From Arbacia lixula (Eukaryota > Echinodermata > Echinoidea > Arbacioida > Arbaciidae), in the NCBI GenBank assembly GCA_963669155.1, contig OZ022589.1, forward strand, positions 12,196,084 through 12,260,083: a stretch of 64,000 bases of DNA. Reading direction: 5' to 3'. Below the pieces are notes generated by a model. That model searched no databases, had not been told where the DNA came from, and was given only the letters and a program-made list of their open reading frames with translations. Position numbers and translations under genes: made by a program. This document shows, piece by piece, positions 42,390-53,775 of this stretch (position 1 is its first letter; each line of letters starts with the position of its first letter).

Positions 42390-44546
42390 CTAGTCCAGTG
42401 GAATGTCGGACAGCCATTTCGTGAGGGAAATGATGCAGAACACGACTAAGGCATGCAAGTTCTTGATATCGTCTTTGGCCTGCTGCCTCAAGGACGCGAC
42501 AAGGTTGTTCCAGTGATGTATGGGTATCTGCCCCAGGTTGCACTCAATTTTCCTGACTTCTCTTAGCCGTGGGTCTAGGGCCGAGACCTCGCAGTCAGTC
42601 AGGACGAGGGGCAAGACGTAGGGGCCTTCTCGCCTGAAGCCGACCCGCAGAGCCTCGCGGACGACGGCACGGAGGTCCGCGTCCTGCACGAAGTGCTGCG
42701 ACAGCACTAGGACGCAGCGGTGACTCTCTCTGAGGCATCTCATGGTGTTCTCTATCAGGTCATCCCCAACGATGAAATCCCTCTGCTCGACGCATCCTCG
42801 GAGGCCATATTCTGTTTCGAGTTTGGCAAGCAGAGCAAAACTCCATATGCGGTCTCGTTCGTTGAAGGCAAGAAAGAAGTCGTAGTTATACTGTCTTGGT
42901 GGGATAAACCCCTGGGGGCACATGGAGCTGTAACGTGTCCTACCTGTTGCGGAAGCGACCCAAAAGTCAGCCTCTGTGAGCAGACGAACATGACCGGGGA
43001 GGGCGCTTCGACTATAGTGTTCAAAATCGTCGCTAAAGCTGTCTCCATTCGTGTCGAGCGGCGTCTCGACAAGCCTTTGACGATGATCTTCAGCTCTGCT
43101 TTTGAGAGCAGCAACTTCCTCCGTGTTCTCTTCCCCGATGCATCTGATCCAGCGCTGATAGGTCTGCAGAATATCGAAGTAGTCGTCCTGCTCGCTGTCG
43201 AGGGCCTTTTTGAACTTGTGCCTTGCTAGCTTGTACTCTCCTAACAGAAAGTGCACCTGACCAATATTAGACCAGTCAGCATGGACTGATCTCTTTTCCT
43301 GCGCCTTCTCAAACTCTTGTTTGGCCATATGCAGGAGGGACGTCCTTGTCTCAAAGCCGTAATGCATGAGCAGATGTGAAGCAGGTACTGTTTGGTCCTC
43401 ATAAACGCGAAGAAACAAGACGCCGCGATAGTGATGGGCAATCCACGTACCCAAGATGCCGATAGAGCGATCTAGCAGACGCTTGGCTTCCAGGTATCGC
43501 CCCATTTTCACATATTCAGCTCCAACTCTGCCGGTCGTGAGTTCGTGGCTGTCGTTGATCTCTAACCCCTTTCTAAAACATCCGTCAATGCTCATCCCAT
43601 TTAACTCACAGTCCCCTGCGACAATGTAATCCAGAGTTCTGCATCCTGCATCGTTGTTCAGCATGATCCCAATGAATATCCAGGATAGGGCGAGGTAGTC
43701 CCTGGACGTGCTCAGCCGTATGACGTCATAGAAGAGTCTTACTGCCTTCTCGAAGCCTGATCGGATCTTCCGATGCAAGACGTCAGAGACGGCCGAACCT
43801 GATATCTTCCGCAGATAAAGCATCTGTACGTCCCTGCGATACAGCGCTAATGCGTGGTCAAAGAACCATTCCGCTCTTTCTGGCGCGTCGTGGCAAAACC
43901 GACCAATCGTTGCTGCGCGTTCGACATACTTCATATAGCGGAAGCACCGTTTGTCCTGTTCAAAGTAACGTATTGCATGCGCGCGATCGGCGTATGCTCG
44001 CGCTCTCCTTGGAAAGCTCTGACAGTGATTGTGGCGGCTTCCAGAACTCGCAAAGACGTCCCGCAGTCTCTCGAGGAATCTTCGGCATTGCCCTAACTGG
44101 AGTTTCTCCTTATGCAGGTGAACCATGTTTCCGAGCGCGTTGATGTTGACCGGGTCGTGATCGAGCACCGTTTGGAAGAACGCCTCCGCTTCCTCTTCAT
44201 TGTCGAGCTTGTACTCGATGAAGCCCTGTAAGTTGCGCACGGCCGTGAAGTACGTGGGCCGGTCCGAGTAGTCCCACGTCTCTGCGCACAAGACCCGCTG
44301 GCACATCTTCAGGACCAGGCCGTCGATCCGGTCCAGCTCCTTCCACGTCAGATGACAGCCAAAGTCCGAGATCTGCAGCGAGATGTTGTCTTCCTGCTCG
44401 CTCGCGAAGACATCGCCATACTCTGCCATGTCGTCTGTCCACAGGTCCTGGGTCACCTCGACCCACGGAGCCCTAGCGTTCCTGTGAGTCTTCAGAGTAG
44501 GCACCGGGAGGGTCGGGGCTATGGCGCAGCATATGACGTGTGTCAT
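42390..44546 (-). CDS. TPR-TIR protein, TTC22-like, single exon
   Basis: 718 residues without an intron. An in-frame TGA lies 12 nt before the ATG, supporting the start unless an upstream exon is spliced in. Residues about 100-490 form TPR-like helical pairs (for example NLQGFIEYKLDNEEEAEAFF, YVKMGRYLEAKRLL, NIGQVHFLLGEYKLARHKF); the order and spacing recall TTC22, which I suggest with moderate confidence. Residues about 553-685 form a TIR domain: box 1 YNYDFFLAF, box 2 GLRGCVEQRDFIVGDDL, VLVLSQHFVQ and box 3 HHWNNL. Glu631 in AVVREALRVGF sits where NAD-cleaving TIR domains carry their catalytic Glu, by my manual alignment. TIR domains act as adaptors in Toll signalling or as NAD hydrolases; TPRs bind partners. 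A hydrophobic tail (VVFCIISL, 701-708) follows. Coding GC content is well above the flanks. Confidence 0.85.
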   Translation of the reverse strand: MTHVICCAIAPTLPVPTLKTHRNARAPWVEVTQDLWTDDMAEYGDVFASEQEDNISLQISDFGCHLTWKELDRIDGLVLKMCQRVLCAETWDYSDRPTYFTAVRNLQGFIEYKLDNEEEAEAFFQTVLDHDPVNINALGNMVHLHKEKLQLGQCRRFLERLRDVFASSGSRHNHCQSFPRRARAYADRAHAIRYFEQDKRCFRYMKYVERAATIGRFCHDAPERAEWFFDHALALYRRDVQMLYLRKISGSAVSDVLHRKIRSGFEKAVRLFYDVIRLSTSRDYLALSWIFIGIMLNNDAGCRTLDYIVAGDCELNGMSIDGCFRKGLEINDSHELTTGRVGAEYVKMGRYLEAKRLLDRSIGILGTWIAHHYRGVLFLRVYEDQTVPASHLLMHYGFETRTSLLHMAKQEFEKAQEKRSVHADWSNIGQVHFLLGEYKLARHKFKKALDSEQDDYFDILQTYQRWIRCIGEENTEEVAALKSRAEDHRQRLVETPLDTNGDSFSDDFEHYSRSALPGHVRLLTEADFWVASATGRTRYSSMCPQGFIPPRQYNYDFFLAFNERDRIWSFALLAKLETEYGLRGCVEQRDFIVGDDLIENTMRCLRESHRCVLVLSQHFVQDADLRAVVREALRVGFRREGPYVLPLVLTDCEVSALDPRLREVRKIECNLGQIPIHHWNNLVASLRQQAKDDIKNLHALVVFCIISLTKWLSDIPLD

Positions 44547-45529
44547 AATGACTGCTCCTCATCGCAGCTCGGAAGATGCATTGTGGGACAGTCATCGGTC
44601 CTACATCAGTCACGTGGCACCATCAAGACACCACACTCTACAGCAGGAAATCAAGAAAGGGGAAAGAATGAAAAAATGTCAATGCTTTTAAAACTCACTC
44701 TTAAACATATAATCGGGAATGATTATTGAAACATTCTATTGGCTATAAAAACAATTATGAATTAGCATGGTGTGCACGAAAAACGTCTATTTAGGGGGGC
44801 CTGGTGTTCAGGTCTGATATGAACAAGAGAGTCCCCCAACCACATCCCCCAACTCCCTATAATTAATTAAGCACCATGCCCAAAAGTGAAGCTCGCGATC
44901 AAGCCAAATTTCAAAGAACTAGAAAATGCTGCAATGGATTAAAGTATACTCTATAAAAGCGTTGATGGCTTGCAATCAACGAGGTCTTGTGCCACGAGAG
45001 ACCTGGGCCCCGTCTTTTAAAATTGAGCTGAATCGATCGCAAGTATATTCACTAACTAACCCGCTAATGTACAAAGTTATCATTGATAGCAATCGTAAGT
45101 CTAGTTGCGATCACTTGCATTTTTTTTTTATATATTAAAGCCATGGCTCTAGTATGCACGTGCATGTGGTGTGTGGTGGGACCCATCCCGATTTCCGGTC
45201 TCGGAATGCTCATTTTTGGTCTCAATCAGCTTCAGTTTCCGTCTTCTATTTCCTGTCCGTTGTTATTTCCTTGAAGTTGTACGCCTAAGAGCAGGTTGGT
45301 CTTGAATAACAGCGTTTTTCAAATCGCATTCGCAGAGCGAGAACAACATACATTGCCCGCTGATCATCTTGGTAATACTAATAATACGATGACCGGAACA
45401 CCCAGATTACCCAAGCATGTAGGATGCTTTCAACAGCTTTTTAGCCAAATTATAGTATCGGAGATATCATGTCCCCGGGAGGCAAACAAAGATTCCCACA
45501 CTCAGCTGATTATAACAAGGTCATGAAGG
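44547..45529. other. Upstream flank of the TPR-TIR gene
   Basis: Presumed promoter and intergenic DNA. No TATA box or repeat assigned. No gene recognised. Confidence 0.4.
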
Positions 45530-46067
45530 TTAAAGGGCCCCTGTCATCAAAATGTATGCTGACTTCTGTTGATGCAACTTAATATGTATATAACAAAATC
45601 ACTAACTGTTCAATGAAAATATGTGTCCTATATTTTAAAATATTTTTTCTATATTTTTTCTCAGCACTGATAAGCCCCGCCTGCAAGTGCTTATAATAGC
45701 ATCACATAGCTAGCACATTTCTGACATGAGGAAACGATTATTCCCACATGAAAGGTTGTTAGATGGTATTGTGTGAAGACATGTGAAGCTCTTGTGAGCA
45801 AGTAAAGGTAGTCATTGCAATGTTTAGTTTGTGCATAAATTATGCCTATTATCCTGTTAATTTCTACCTTTGATGATATCACAGGGGAGAATCTTGAGTT
45901 GGAGCATATTTTGGAGGCGGGGCTTATCAGTGCTGAGAAAAAATGAAGAAAAATTATTTTTAAATATAGGACACATATTTCCATTGAACAGATAGTGATT
46001 TTGTTATGTACATATTATGTTCCATCAACATAGGTTGAAATACATTTTGATGACAGGGGATCTTTAA
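45530..46067. mobile_element. Palindromic MITE family F, full copy, TTAA-flanked
   Basis: Ends TTAAAGGGCCCCTGTCATCA and TGATGACAGGGGATCTTTAA. The arms share CAAAATCACTAACTGTTCAA, TTTTTTCTCAGCACTGATAA and GCCCCGCC. Non-coding, 538 bp. A rearranged copy is at 51,196. Confidence 0.9.
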
Positions 46068-46214
46068 GTTCCAATCATTATTCACTAAAATCAAAATACA
46101 TGTAAGATAAGCATTTTGTCTTTGTGTGCCATATGTAGCGTTTTCACAATTAATACACACAAATACCATAGAGTAACAGTTTACCTGATACACAAAAGGT
46201 TTAGATTATAATCA
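46068..46214. other. Short spacer between mobile elements
   Basis: AT-rich, nothing recognised. Confidence 0.4.
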
Positions 46215-46443
46215 ATAGACCATTTTCCTTGTGTATGCAAATGTTATTCACATCGTTCAAACAATACGTTACTAATGGGAACCTCAAAGCTTGTCCGAGG
46301 TTTGTCCGCGTAGCAACGACTGCTAGTAATAGATTGAAAGTGCTTTCCAACCATTTAATCTGAATGGCTAGATACAGGTGAATGTAATAACGCGTTTTTA
46401 CACAGCTAGGGGAAAGCTGCGAATACATTACGAAAACGGTCTA
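46215..46443. repeat. TAGACC-family short element (best copy)
   Basis: Ends TAGACCATTTTCCT and ACGAAAACGGTCTA are inverted. Contains TCGTTCAAACAATACGTTAC and GCTTGTCCGAGGTTTGTCCG. 229 bp; other copies at 8,623, 53,333 and 63,475. It directly abuts the 1.42-kb fold-back. Confidence 0.8.
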
Positions 46444-46446
46444 ATG

Positions 46447-47868
46447 GGTTTGTCACACCAGGAAGGTGTTAGAACTGGAGTCGGAACGAAGAGTAATTTA
46501 TTCATACACCAGTCGCGATCATTGATACCACAATAGAATATTTTACGCGTTTGGTTCTTTGATCCAGTGATGACCGCCGCCAAATATGCAAGACAAATTT
46601 TGGATGCATTTAGAGGAATATACAATCTGCATGCGCAGAAGATTTCAGAACCACTTCATGTACTGAAGTACATGTGCAGTAGTATTACATCTTATAAAGA
46701 TACGATTCTGTGAATTTCAGATTATATTGTTGCTTCGTTTTTGTGATAAAATGAGAATACTATAGAAAACATGCCAGAGAAATGCCTCCATATCACACAT
46801 TTCCAAATAATATTTCCTTAAAAATATCTTGTAAATCGTTTATTGAGTGTTTCATCTTTCATGGAAACAACCTCAATTTCGTGTCCGGAGATGTCCGAAA
46901 ACGTTACGGACCAAATTCTTTCTACAATTTTATCAAAATTTCCCTTCGCTCACCTCCAAACTAATTCCCAGTGTGTGTAATAAGATCAGCTATGAACTCC
47001 CAGCGAAGGCTGAACGGTTGACATATTTCTCAAAACAGATTTTCTTTTGTTATTCAGAGGAAGGCACTGCCTCATCAGAAATACAGCGTATTGTTTAAAA
47101 CACCTGAATGTCTTGAATTTTTATGAGGCGGTGGTCATCATAGATCAAAGGAAGTCTATGAGGTCTATGAGGTCCGCCGCCTCATAAAAATTCAAGACAT
47201 TCAGGTGTTTTAAACAATTAGCTGTATTTCTAATTAGGGAGTGCCTTCTCTGAATAACAAAAGAAAATCTGTTTTGAGAAGTACGTCAACCGTTCAGCCT
47301 TCGCTGGGAGCTCGTAGCTGATCTTTTTACATCACGCACTGTGAATTAGTTTTGGGGTGAGCGAAGGGAAATTTTGAAAAAATTGTAGAAAGAATTTGAT
47401 CTGTTACTTTTTCGGACACCTCCGCACACGAAATTGAGGTTGTTTCCATGAAAGATGAAACATTCAATAAACGATTTACAAGATATTTTTAAGGAAATAT
47501 GATTCGGAAATGTGCGATATGGAGGCATTTCTCTGGTATGTTTTCTACAGTATTCTCCTTTTATCACAAAAACGAAGAAACAATACAATCTTAAATTCAC
47601 ACAATCGTATCTTTATAACATGTAATACTACTGCACATGCACTTCAGTTCATGAAGTGGTTCTGAAATCTTCTGCGCATACAGAATATATATTCCTCAAA
47701 ATGCATCCTACAGTTTTCATGCTTGTTTGGCGGCGGATCTCCCTCGATCAAAAAGCCAAACGCGTCAAATATTCCATTGTGATATCAATGCACGCGACTG
47801 CTGTCGGAATAAATTACACTTCGTGCTGACTCCATTCCTTACACCTCTCTGGTCACACGTAACCGTTA
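46447..47868. mobile_element. Fold-back element: 1.42-kb palindrome
   Basis: Two arms of about 690 bp, inverted and roughly 90% identical by eye, flank a short centre near 47,130-47,180 (with GTCTATGAGGTCTATGAGGT). The left arm starts GTCACACCAGGAAGGTGTTA and the right arm ends TACACCTCTCTGGTCACAC. Matching internal blocks include AGATTTCAGAACCACTTCAT, CAGTAGTATTACAT, GTTTTAAACA and CAAGACATTCAGGTGTT. Open frames at 46,782-46,964 and 47,346-47,600 are mirror images of each other and not genes. It resembles fold-back or Tu-type long-TIR elements; the transposase superfamily is not determinable. Confidence 0.9.
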
Positions 47869-48147
47869 TCATTAGCAGTTCATTACCGATAAAGTAAGTA
47901 TACCCGTTTTACAAACGCAGCTGACAGAAATGAAGGCATGATACGAAGCACAAGAATATCATATTAGTCAAGTTTGTGATATATGAAACTTAACAGTGAC
48001 GTAGAAATTCAGATATTACGTTAAAACACAGAAGCCCGCTACTTGGGAGTCTGACTGTCAGGCTCAGCTTCTTTTTCAAACGCAAAACGGAATTAAAAAA
48101 AACTCACAATGCTTTCGTCCATTGACCATAGCTATCATAATTTATTG
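47869..48147. other. Spacer, nothing recognised
   Basis: AT-rich DNA between two mobile elements. Confidence 0.4.
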
Positions 48148-48543
48148 TTAAAGATGGCCCGTCCCTTTTACAAACATCTGCAAATTTCATGAAAGTTTCC
48201 AAATATTTAGCAAGTATCTTCGAGATACCAACTGTGAAATTTTAGGGTCATAGGTACTATAATTTCCGTAAAATAAATGAAAATCTAACTAGTTTTCACT
48301 GAGATTTGATTCCAATTGATTACCGACCGTTGACATAATTTGAAATTACGACTGTTTTCGTGGTACGACAAAAGAAAGCTCGATCAATTATCGACAATTA
48401 TTTCCTCAAAATCGAATATTACGCTTTGTCGATTCCAGGGAAGGGTTATATAGCCATGATAGCCACTCTCTTTCTCTCTCAAATGATGACAAAGTCAGGG
48501 AACTTTCAGAATTAGGTCTGCAAAATGGACGGGCTACCTTTAA
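48148..48543. mobile_element. Palindromic-ended MITE family G, copy 1
   Basis: TTAAAGATGGCCCGTCCCTT at the left and AAAATGGACGGGCTACCTTTAA at the right. Interior AT-rich with weak symmetry. TTAA-flanked, 396 bp. Confidence 0.8.
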
Positions 48544-49039
48544 GCCTCTTTGGCTTTGGTGGTCCCTCCACATTCAAATACTACAGTGCAGGAATGCCCT
48601 GATTTTCTCTTTGATCTCGTATGTTTTATTTTTTTTTATTGCTTGTACTTTTTAAATTATGCGCTATGATTGTTTCGGTATTCATTTGGTTTTGTCTCAA
48701 TTTGAATGTGGAAATAAATGAAATGAAAAATGATATTTATATCACATATAACCTGCGTACAACTTGCGTACAACTTTGTGTAGTAAAGTATACTATGATA
48801 TTCAACATGATATTGTTAGTGTAAGATTTTGCAGGTACTAAACTTTTAGACGACCGGCCAGCATGTCACAGTCAATATATAAAACCATTAAAGGTTGATT
48901 TTAAGTTCCTATATTCTGAATCATGTATTATACGTGTATTTTCCAATCAGTAATGCACATTAATTCTCCAGAGAATCGGCTTATTCGGCTAGGAAAGGGC
49001 TAAAGAAATATTTGCTGCTGAAAGTCGTAGTACTAGGTG
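48544..49039. other. Spacer, nothing recognised
   Basis: AT-rich. No gene or matched repeat. Confidence 0.4.
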
Positions 49040-49566
49040 TTAAAGACAGCCCGTCCCTTTTCAGACCACCACAAAACCATCGAAACATTGGCAAAACATA
49101 TAGAGAAGTGTTAGCAAGCTGTATATTCATGATTTGAAACTGATATGTAGTGTAAAATTCAAATAATGCACGTAAACAACGTCTGATTAATTGTCTTTAC
49201 CCCAGGCTCTTAGCAGTTTGTGTTGAAATATCTGTTTTATTGATTAATCTGTTTAGTAAATTATAAAATGCATTATGAAAAAAAAATGTTCTATAGAAGA
49301 AATCATCTCCAAAGTTTGGAAATTACTCATAAAATTAGGATTTCACACATTCATAATAACCACATAGATACTGTAACAAAGACTAATACTTTTTTCGTAG
49401 AACGAAAAAAGTCGATTTGAAATTTAACGGCTGAAATTTTTACATATACAGAAAGCTTCAACATGCTATATTCTTAGAAATGGTCTTGAATCACACATTC
49501 TACAATTTATGATCGTGATAGACGATTTCAAATTTTAAGCTTGCAAAAGGGACGGACAATCTTTAA
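49040..49566. mobile_element. Palindromic-ended MITE family G, copy 2
   Basis: TTAAAGACAGCCCGTCCCTT at the left and GCAAAAGGGACGGACAATCTTTAA at the right, the same termini as the copy at 48,148 but a longer interior. Confidence 0.8.
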
Positions 49567-49569
49567 AGA

Positions 49570-50148
49570 AAAACGTTTGACACCTTTGAAAAATGATTAA
49601 AAATAAGTTTTAACTCACATCAAGCTAAAATTTACATCAAGTCAAGGGATGTCAACGTTTTTAGAGACATGTTTCATGACATGTCATCGATTACTGTTCT
49701 TGTAATCATCTTTGGAATATTTAATCAGATTTTCACTTTTGGACCAATTTGGATCTGAAAATGTGTGTATCAGATAATTGATTCAGAACACAACTATGGT
49801 CATTGTGCATCACACATGCCAACCCGCAATTTATTTTCTGCCAGAATCATTATGCATTATTAATGACACTGTGATGGAAGTTGCTTGTGGATGAACAGGT
49901 CTAATACACAATGGCGACTGTTGTGTTCTGAATTAATTATTTCATACACACATATTTTAACGTCCAAATTTGTCCAACAGTGAAACTCTCATTAAATATT
50001 CCGAACATTATTACAAGGAAAGTAATCTATGAACTGTCACAAAGCATGTCTCTAAAAAATGACACCCATTGACTGTTTGATATTTCAATTTCAGCTTAAA
50101 TTGAGCTAAACCTGATTTTTGATCATTTTCGAAGTGTCAAAAGTTTTT
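49570..50148. mobile_element. Palindromic MITE family H
   Basis: Left arm AAACGTTTGACACCTTTGAA and right arm TTCGAAGTGTCAAAAGTTTT are inverted, and so are TTAGAGACATG/CATGTCTCTAA, ACACAACTATGG and ACAATGGCGACTGTTGTGTT. About 579 bp, non-coding. It begins at the right end of the family G element. Confidence 0.8.
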
Positions 50149-50936
50149 TTTTTTAACACGTAGTATAACGCAACTTTACATTGAAGCCCTGTAAAATACA
50201 TGGGTACGCCACATTTAAACAATAAGCCCACGAGAAATCCGCCCCGGCTGTCATGGTTGTTCGGCAAGCTTGGCGAGTGCGGGCAATACACACGAGAGCG
50301 TAGCACTAAGCGTTACCATGGTTACACCAAACTAAGTACCGTAAACTGTTCATGTAATGGACTCCACTGGACTCCATTGTTCGTTCGTTTACCGTTGAGT
50401 CGTGCCATGATGGTTTGCCTTACCGGATCTGGTATGCCGTGTTGGAAGGGGAACTCCCTCCCAACATTATCAAAATAATGGGCATCTCAAACAAAATTTT
50501 AGTGTGTTATGTCTACGTCTTACATGTCATCGAGTTTGTTTTTACAAATAAACAGTGTTTATGATAACAATTGTTTAAAAGCTGTGAGATAAAAACGAAA
50601 TTTCGCGTTTTGGATTCCGAGCCGAGCGAGTCTCAGACAAGATGAATACGTTATCTGGTTTACCACATGATAGTTTCTTTCCCGTAATAGCATAGTGACT
50701 TAAATCGCAGCTGGGTAACTATGTATAGCTACGAGTAAATACGAAACCACTCGTGATGCGAAATCTCCATGGCAACCAATTCCTGTTCTTAAGTGCCTTG
50801 ATACACACTATTTTTTCAGGGATTTCCCCTCCTAATACCTCGTTAGAAAAATACATGAGCAGCGTTGGCCCAATGTTCTGTTAAAAGCAACGGATTATGT
50901 TCAACGCTTTGTGTGCGGTTGATGTATTTGTACAGG

Positions 50937-50993
<57 letters not shown>

Positions 50994-51195
50994 ATAGAGC
51001 CACAGATTGAGTAGCACACCAAGGGGCGATACCCATGCCAAACACATTGAATCATGTTTTATGCTAATACGAAGAAGTCATTCTTGAATCGAGGGCACTG
51101 AGATCATAGAAAATACAGACCATCTGATTTCACGTGACTCCGGACAGAGTTTCTATGGAGGTAACAGTGAAAGGTTTCATGCGTCATTAAACATG
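50149..51195. other. Intergenic with (AC)n microsatellite
   Basis: (AC)n of about 52 bp at 50,939-50,990. No gene recognised. Confidence 0.45.
50939..50990. repeat. (AC)n microsatellite
   Basis: 26 uninterrupted AC units. Confidence 0.95.
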
Positions 51196-51550
51196 TTAAA
51201 GGGCCCCTGTCATCAAAATGTATGTTGACTTAATTTGATGCAACTTAATATGTATATAACAAAATCACTAACTGTTCGGTGGAATTATGTGTGCCATATT
51301 TTGAAATAATGTTTCTTCATTTTTTCTCAGCACTGATAAGCGCCGCCTCCAGAATATCCTGCAACTCGAGATTCACCTTGTGACATCGTCAAAGGTAGAA
51401 CTTAACAGGATAATATACAGAATTTATGCACAAACTAAACATTAAAATCAGTACCTGCAAGTGATTATAATAGCATTAAGTGTTTAAACAATGCAAATGT
51501 AGCGTTTCCTTGGCATAACGAGCACATTTCTGACATAAGGAAATTACATC
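51196..51550. mobile_element. MITE family F, rearranged copy
   Basis: Left end TTAAAGGGCCCCTGTCATCA and about 150 bp match the copy at 45,530. Parts of the right arm (GACATCGTCAAAGGTAGAA, AACAGGATAATA) follow inverted in order, then the left interior (GCAAGTGATTATAATAGCAT). The right terminus is not found. Confidence 0.7.
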
Positions 51551-52565
51551 ATCTTTTCTTACTGAATACAAACAAATTTGGTATAGTAGGTTTGCTTGTC
51601 CACCATGGGTATTTTCATCATATTCTTATATCAACAAATATTGTTATACCATTTCATTATGCGAAACTATTGACTTGAGGGAAATATTGTTTTTACAAGG
51701 TTCAAGTGAACAGGAGCAGCAGCCGACCGATACGTCGCTTCTTCTAATTGGTTGATTTGATCGATGAAACATTAATTCGACAAACACGAAGGCTGATTTC
51801 TCCATTTTTTTTTCTTCTTGTGTGTGCGTTTCATCATTGAATGTTTATTCGTGGAGTACTGCGACGTGCATCATGTGCGCAGACTGAGTCCTCTGTGGAC
51901 CAAGTCGGTTTGCAGGTTTGTGTACCTCCATGGCTAAATACACACGTGTCTGTTTGTCTTGCGGCAAAGGGAAACACAATGTTAGCATGTCAATACATGT
52001 ATGAGCATGAACGTGCTGTTTAATAATTGGCGACATGCACTTCATTCGTGATCATCGCCGCATGAATCCACTACCAAGGTTAGCATGCTCCATAATGATA
52101 AAAATGATAAAAAATTAATTTTTATTTTGTGCATGTTTATGTTTTGCACTATGTAACCTGAATGCTGTAACATAATTTGTTACTAATGTATGATATGCAT
52201 GCATATTAATGGATACCTCGCTGCTAGGCCCCGAGGGAAGAAACATTAATAAATTTGACTACACTAGTAAACCGGTAAGACTTTGAACAGAATTGTTAAC
52301 TTGCCGAATAAACATAATCTTGAATTAAAATACCCTTCTAAAAAATACAAGAAACGTTCGCTGGTTAAAAGAATATGCAACTAATACAAGTCCAAGTTTT
52401 GAAAAGAAGAGAATCGAGTTCTACCGGTAGCCTACCGGACAATGGTTATGAAAGTTAGCAATGGCCGCGCGTATGATGAAAAGCCTGCTTGCTTGGCAGG
52501 ACGCTGTGAATAGTGAATAAACCTCATAGCAATTTCATAAGAATGACAACTTGCCGCAAACAGGA
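51551..52565. other. Intergenic, nothing recognised
   Basis: No gene-like frame. No clear repeat. Confidence 0.4.
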
Positions 52566-53310
52566 TCTTCAATTAAAACAGGGAGGTGTTACGAAGGAGT
52601 AGAAACTCGAGCATAATATATGCAAACATCTGTATGGGTTCTAAAGCGTGCTCATGAATGTCAAAAGCATTCCATAATCATGACAATGCTTTGATGTTCC
52701 ATGTGCCGAGCCGACATTTAGCTGATTTCAACTTGAAAAGAAATTTCTTTAATTTCCCATTTGTCTGTAGACGTTTTGTTTTTGACAAATTTGTTTGCAA
52801 ACTTTAAGGAAGTTAACGGCAGATAATGACAGATCCTTTACTCTGATTTTGTTTCGAAAAGTATTGAGGAATCATTAAAAATCGGACATAAAAGCTGTTT
52901 GTATTACTTACAAAATTGACCAATTTCTTCACTTTCCGACAACTTGTGCATTTGGGGGATTCAACCAATCTCAAAATAATATATTAAGCTGTGTATTATC
53001 ATTAACGGCGTTTGTGTGTGTTTGCGTGAAACAGAGATATTTCACTTGAAAAACTTGTTTATTTGTGTTTGCTGATACCTGTTATGCTCATGGAAGTATT
53101 AATGCCATTAACAGAACGGGACAAGCGAAATGAGACTGTACATTTCTTTTGTTCTCTCTGAGAAGCCGTTGCCACACAATCATGTTCATAATTGTTCAAA
53201 CACCTGAACAGCACCTGTTGAGAACACATAACTTTTCAGCGGCTTGGCACATGGGTTCAAAGGAAGAAAATTGCTTCATATCCTTCCATAACACATCCCT
53301 GATCACTCCG
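52566..53310. repeat. Dispersed repeat, inverted partner of 38,880-39,285
   Basis: Starts near CAGGGAGGTGTTACGAAGGA. Contains GCGTGCTCATGAATGTCAAA, GCTTTGATGTTCCATGTGCC, GTTCTCTCTGAGAAGCCGTT and GGGTTCAAAGGAAGAAAATT. About 360 bp in the centre (52,780-53,140) is absent from the other copy. Confidence 0.7.
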
Positions 53311-53332
53311 ACTCTTGTACGGGAGTCAAGAA

Positions 53333-53554
53333 TAGACCATTTTCGTAATGTATTCAAAACTTTTCCCCGAACTGCGTAGTCACGCGTTCTTGCATTCACC
53401 TGTATCTTGTCATTCAGAGGCAATGGATGGAATGCACTTTGAATCTATTAGTTGTTGCTACTCGGACAAACCTCGGACAAGCTTTGGTGTTCCCATTGGT
53501 AACTAATTGTTTGAGTGGCGTGAATAAAATTTGCATACATAACGAAAAGGTATA
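53333..53554. repeat. TAGACC-family short element, inverted copy
   Basis: Starts TAGACCATTTTCGTAATGTA and ends ATAACGAAAAGGTATA. It matches the complement of 46,215-46,443, including CTCGGACAAACCTCGGACAA and CCATTGGTAACTAAT. Confidence 0.8.
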
Positions 53555-53775
53555 TTAGAATTTATTGTTGATTTCCGTACAATCTAGGTTTAACAGCGGA
53601 GTCTTTTATGGTATTTGACTCCTCTGATGTCACTTGGAGGTGCATGCGTTTTTTTTCTTCAAATTTTCGTTAAAATGAGACTTTGTTGCGGCAAACAAAT
53701 GCGATATTCGTTTTTAGTGGATAATTTTACATAGATTAATGGGAACCTATTTCTCTCAGTTAGTAACCCTTTAAT

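Noticed and set aside
42720-43229. 169-codon plus-strand open frame
   Set aside because: Antisense of the TPR-TIR coding sequence, open because of its GC-rich codons. No protein motif.
46782-47600. Two similar open frames with FPNNISLKISCKSF and FPNHISLKISCKSF
   Set aside because: They are the mirrored arms of the fold-back palindrome, not a duplicated gene.
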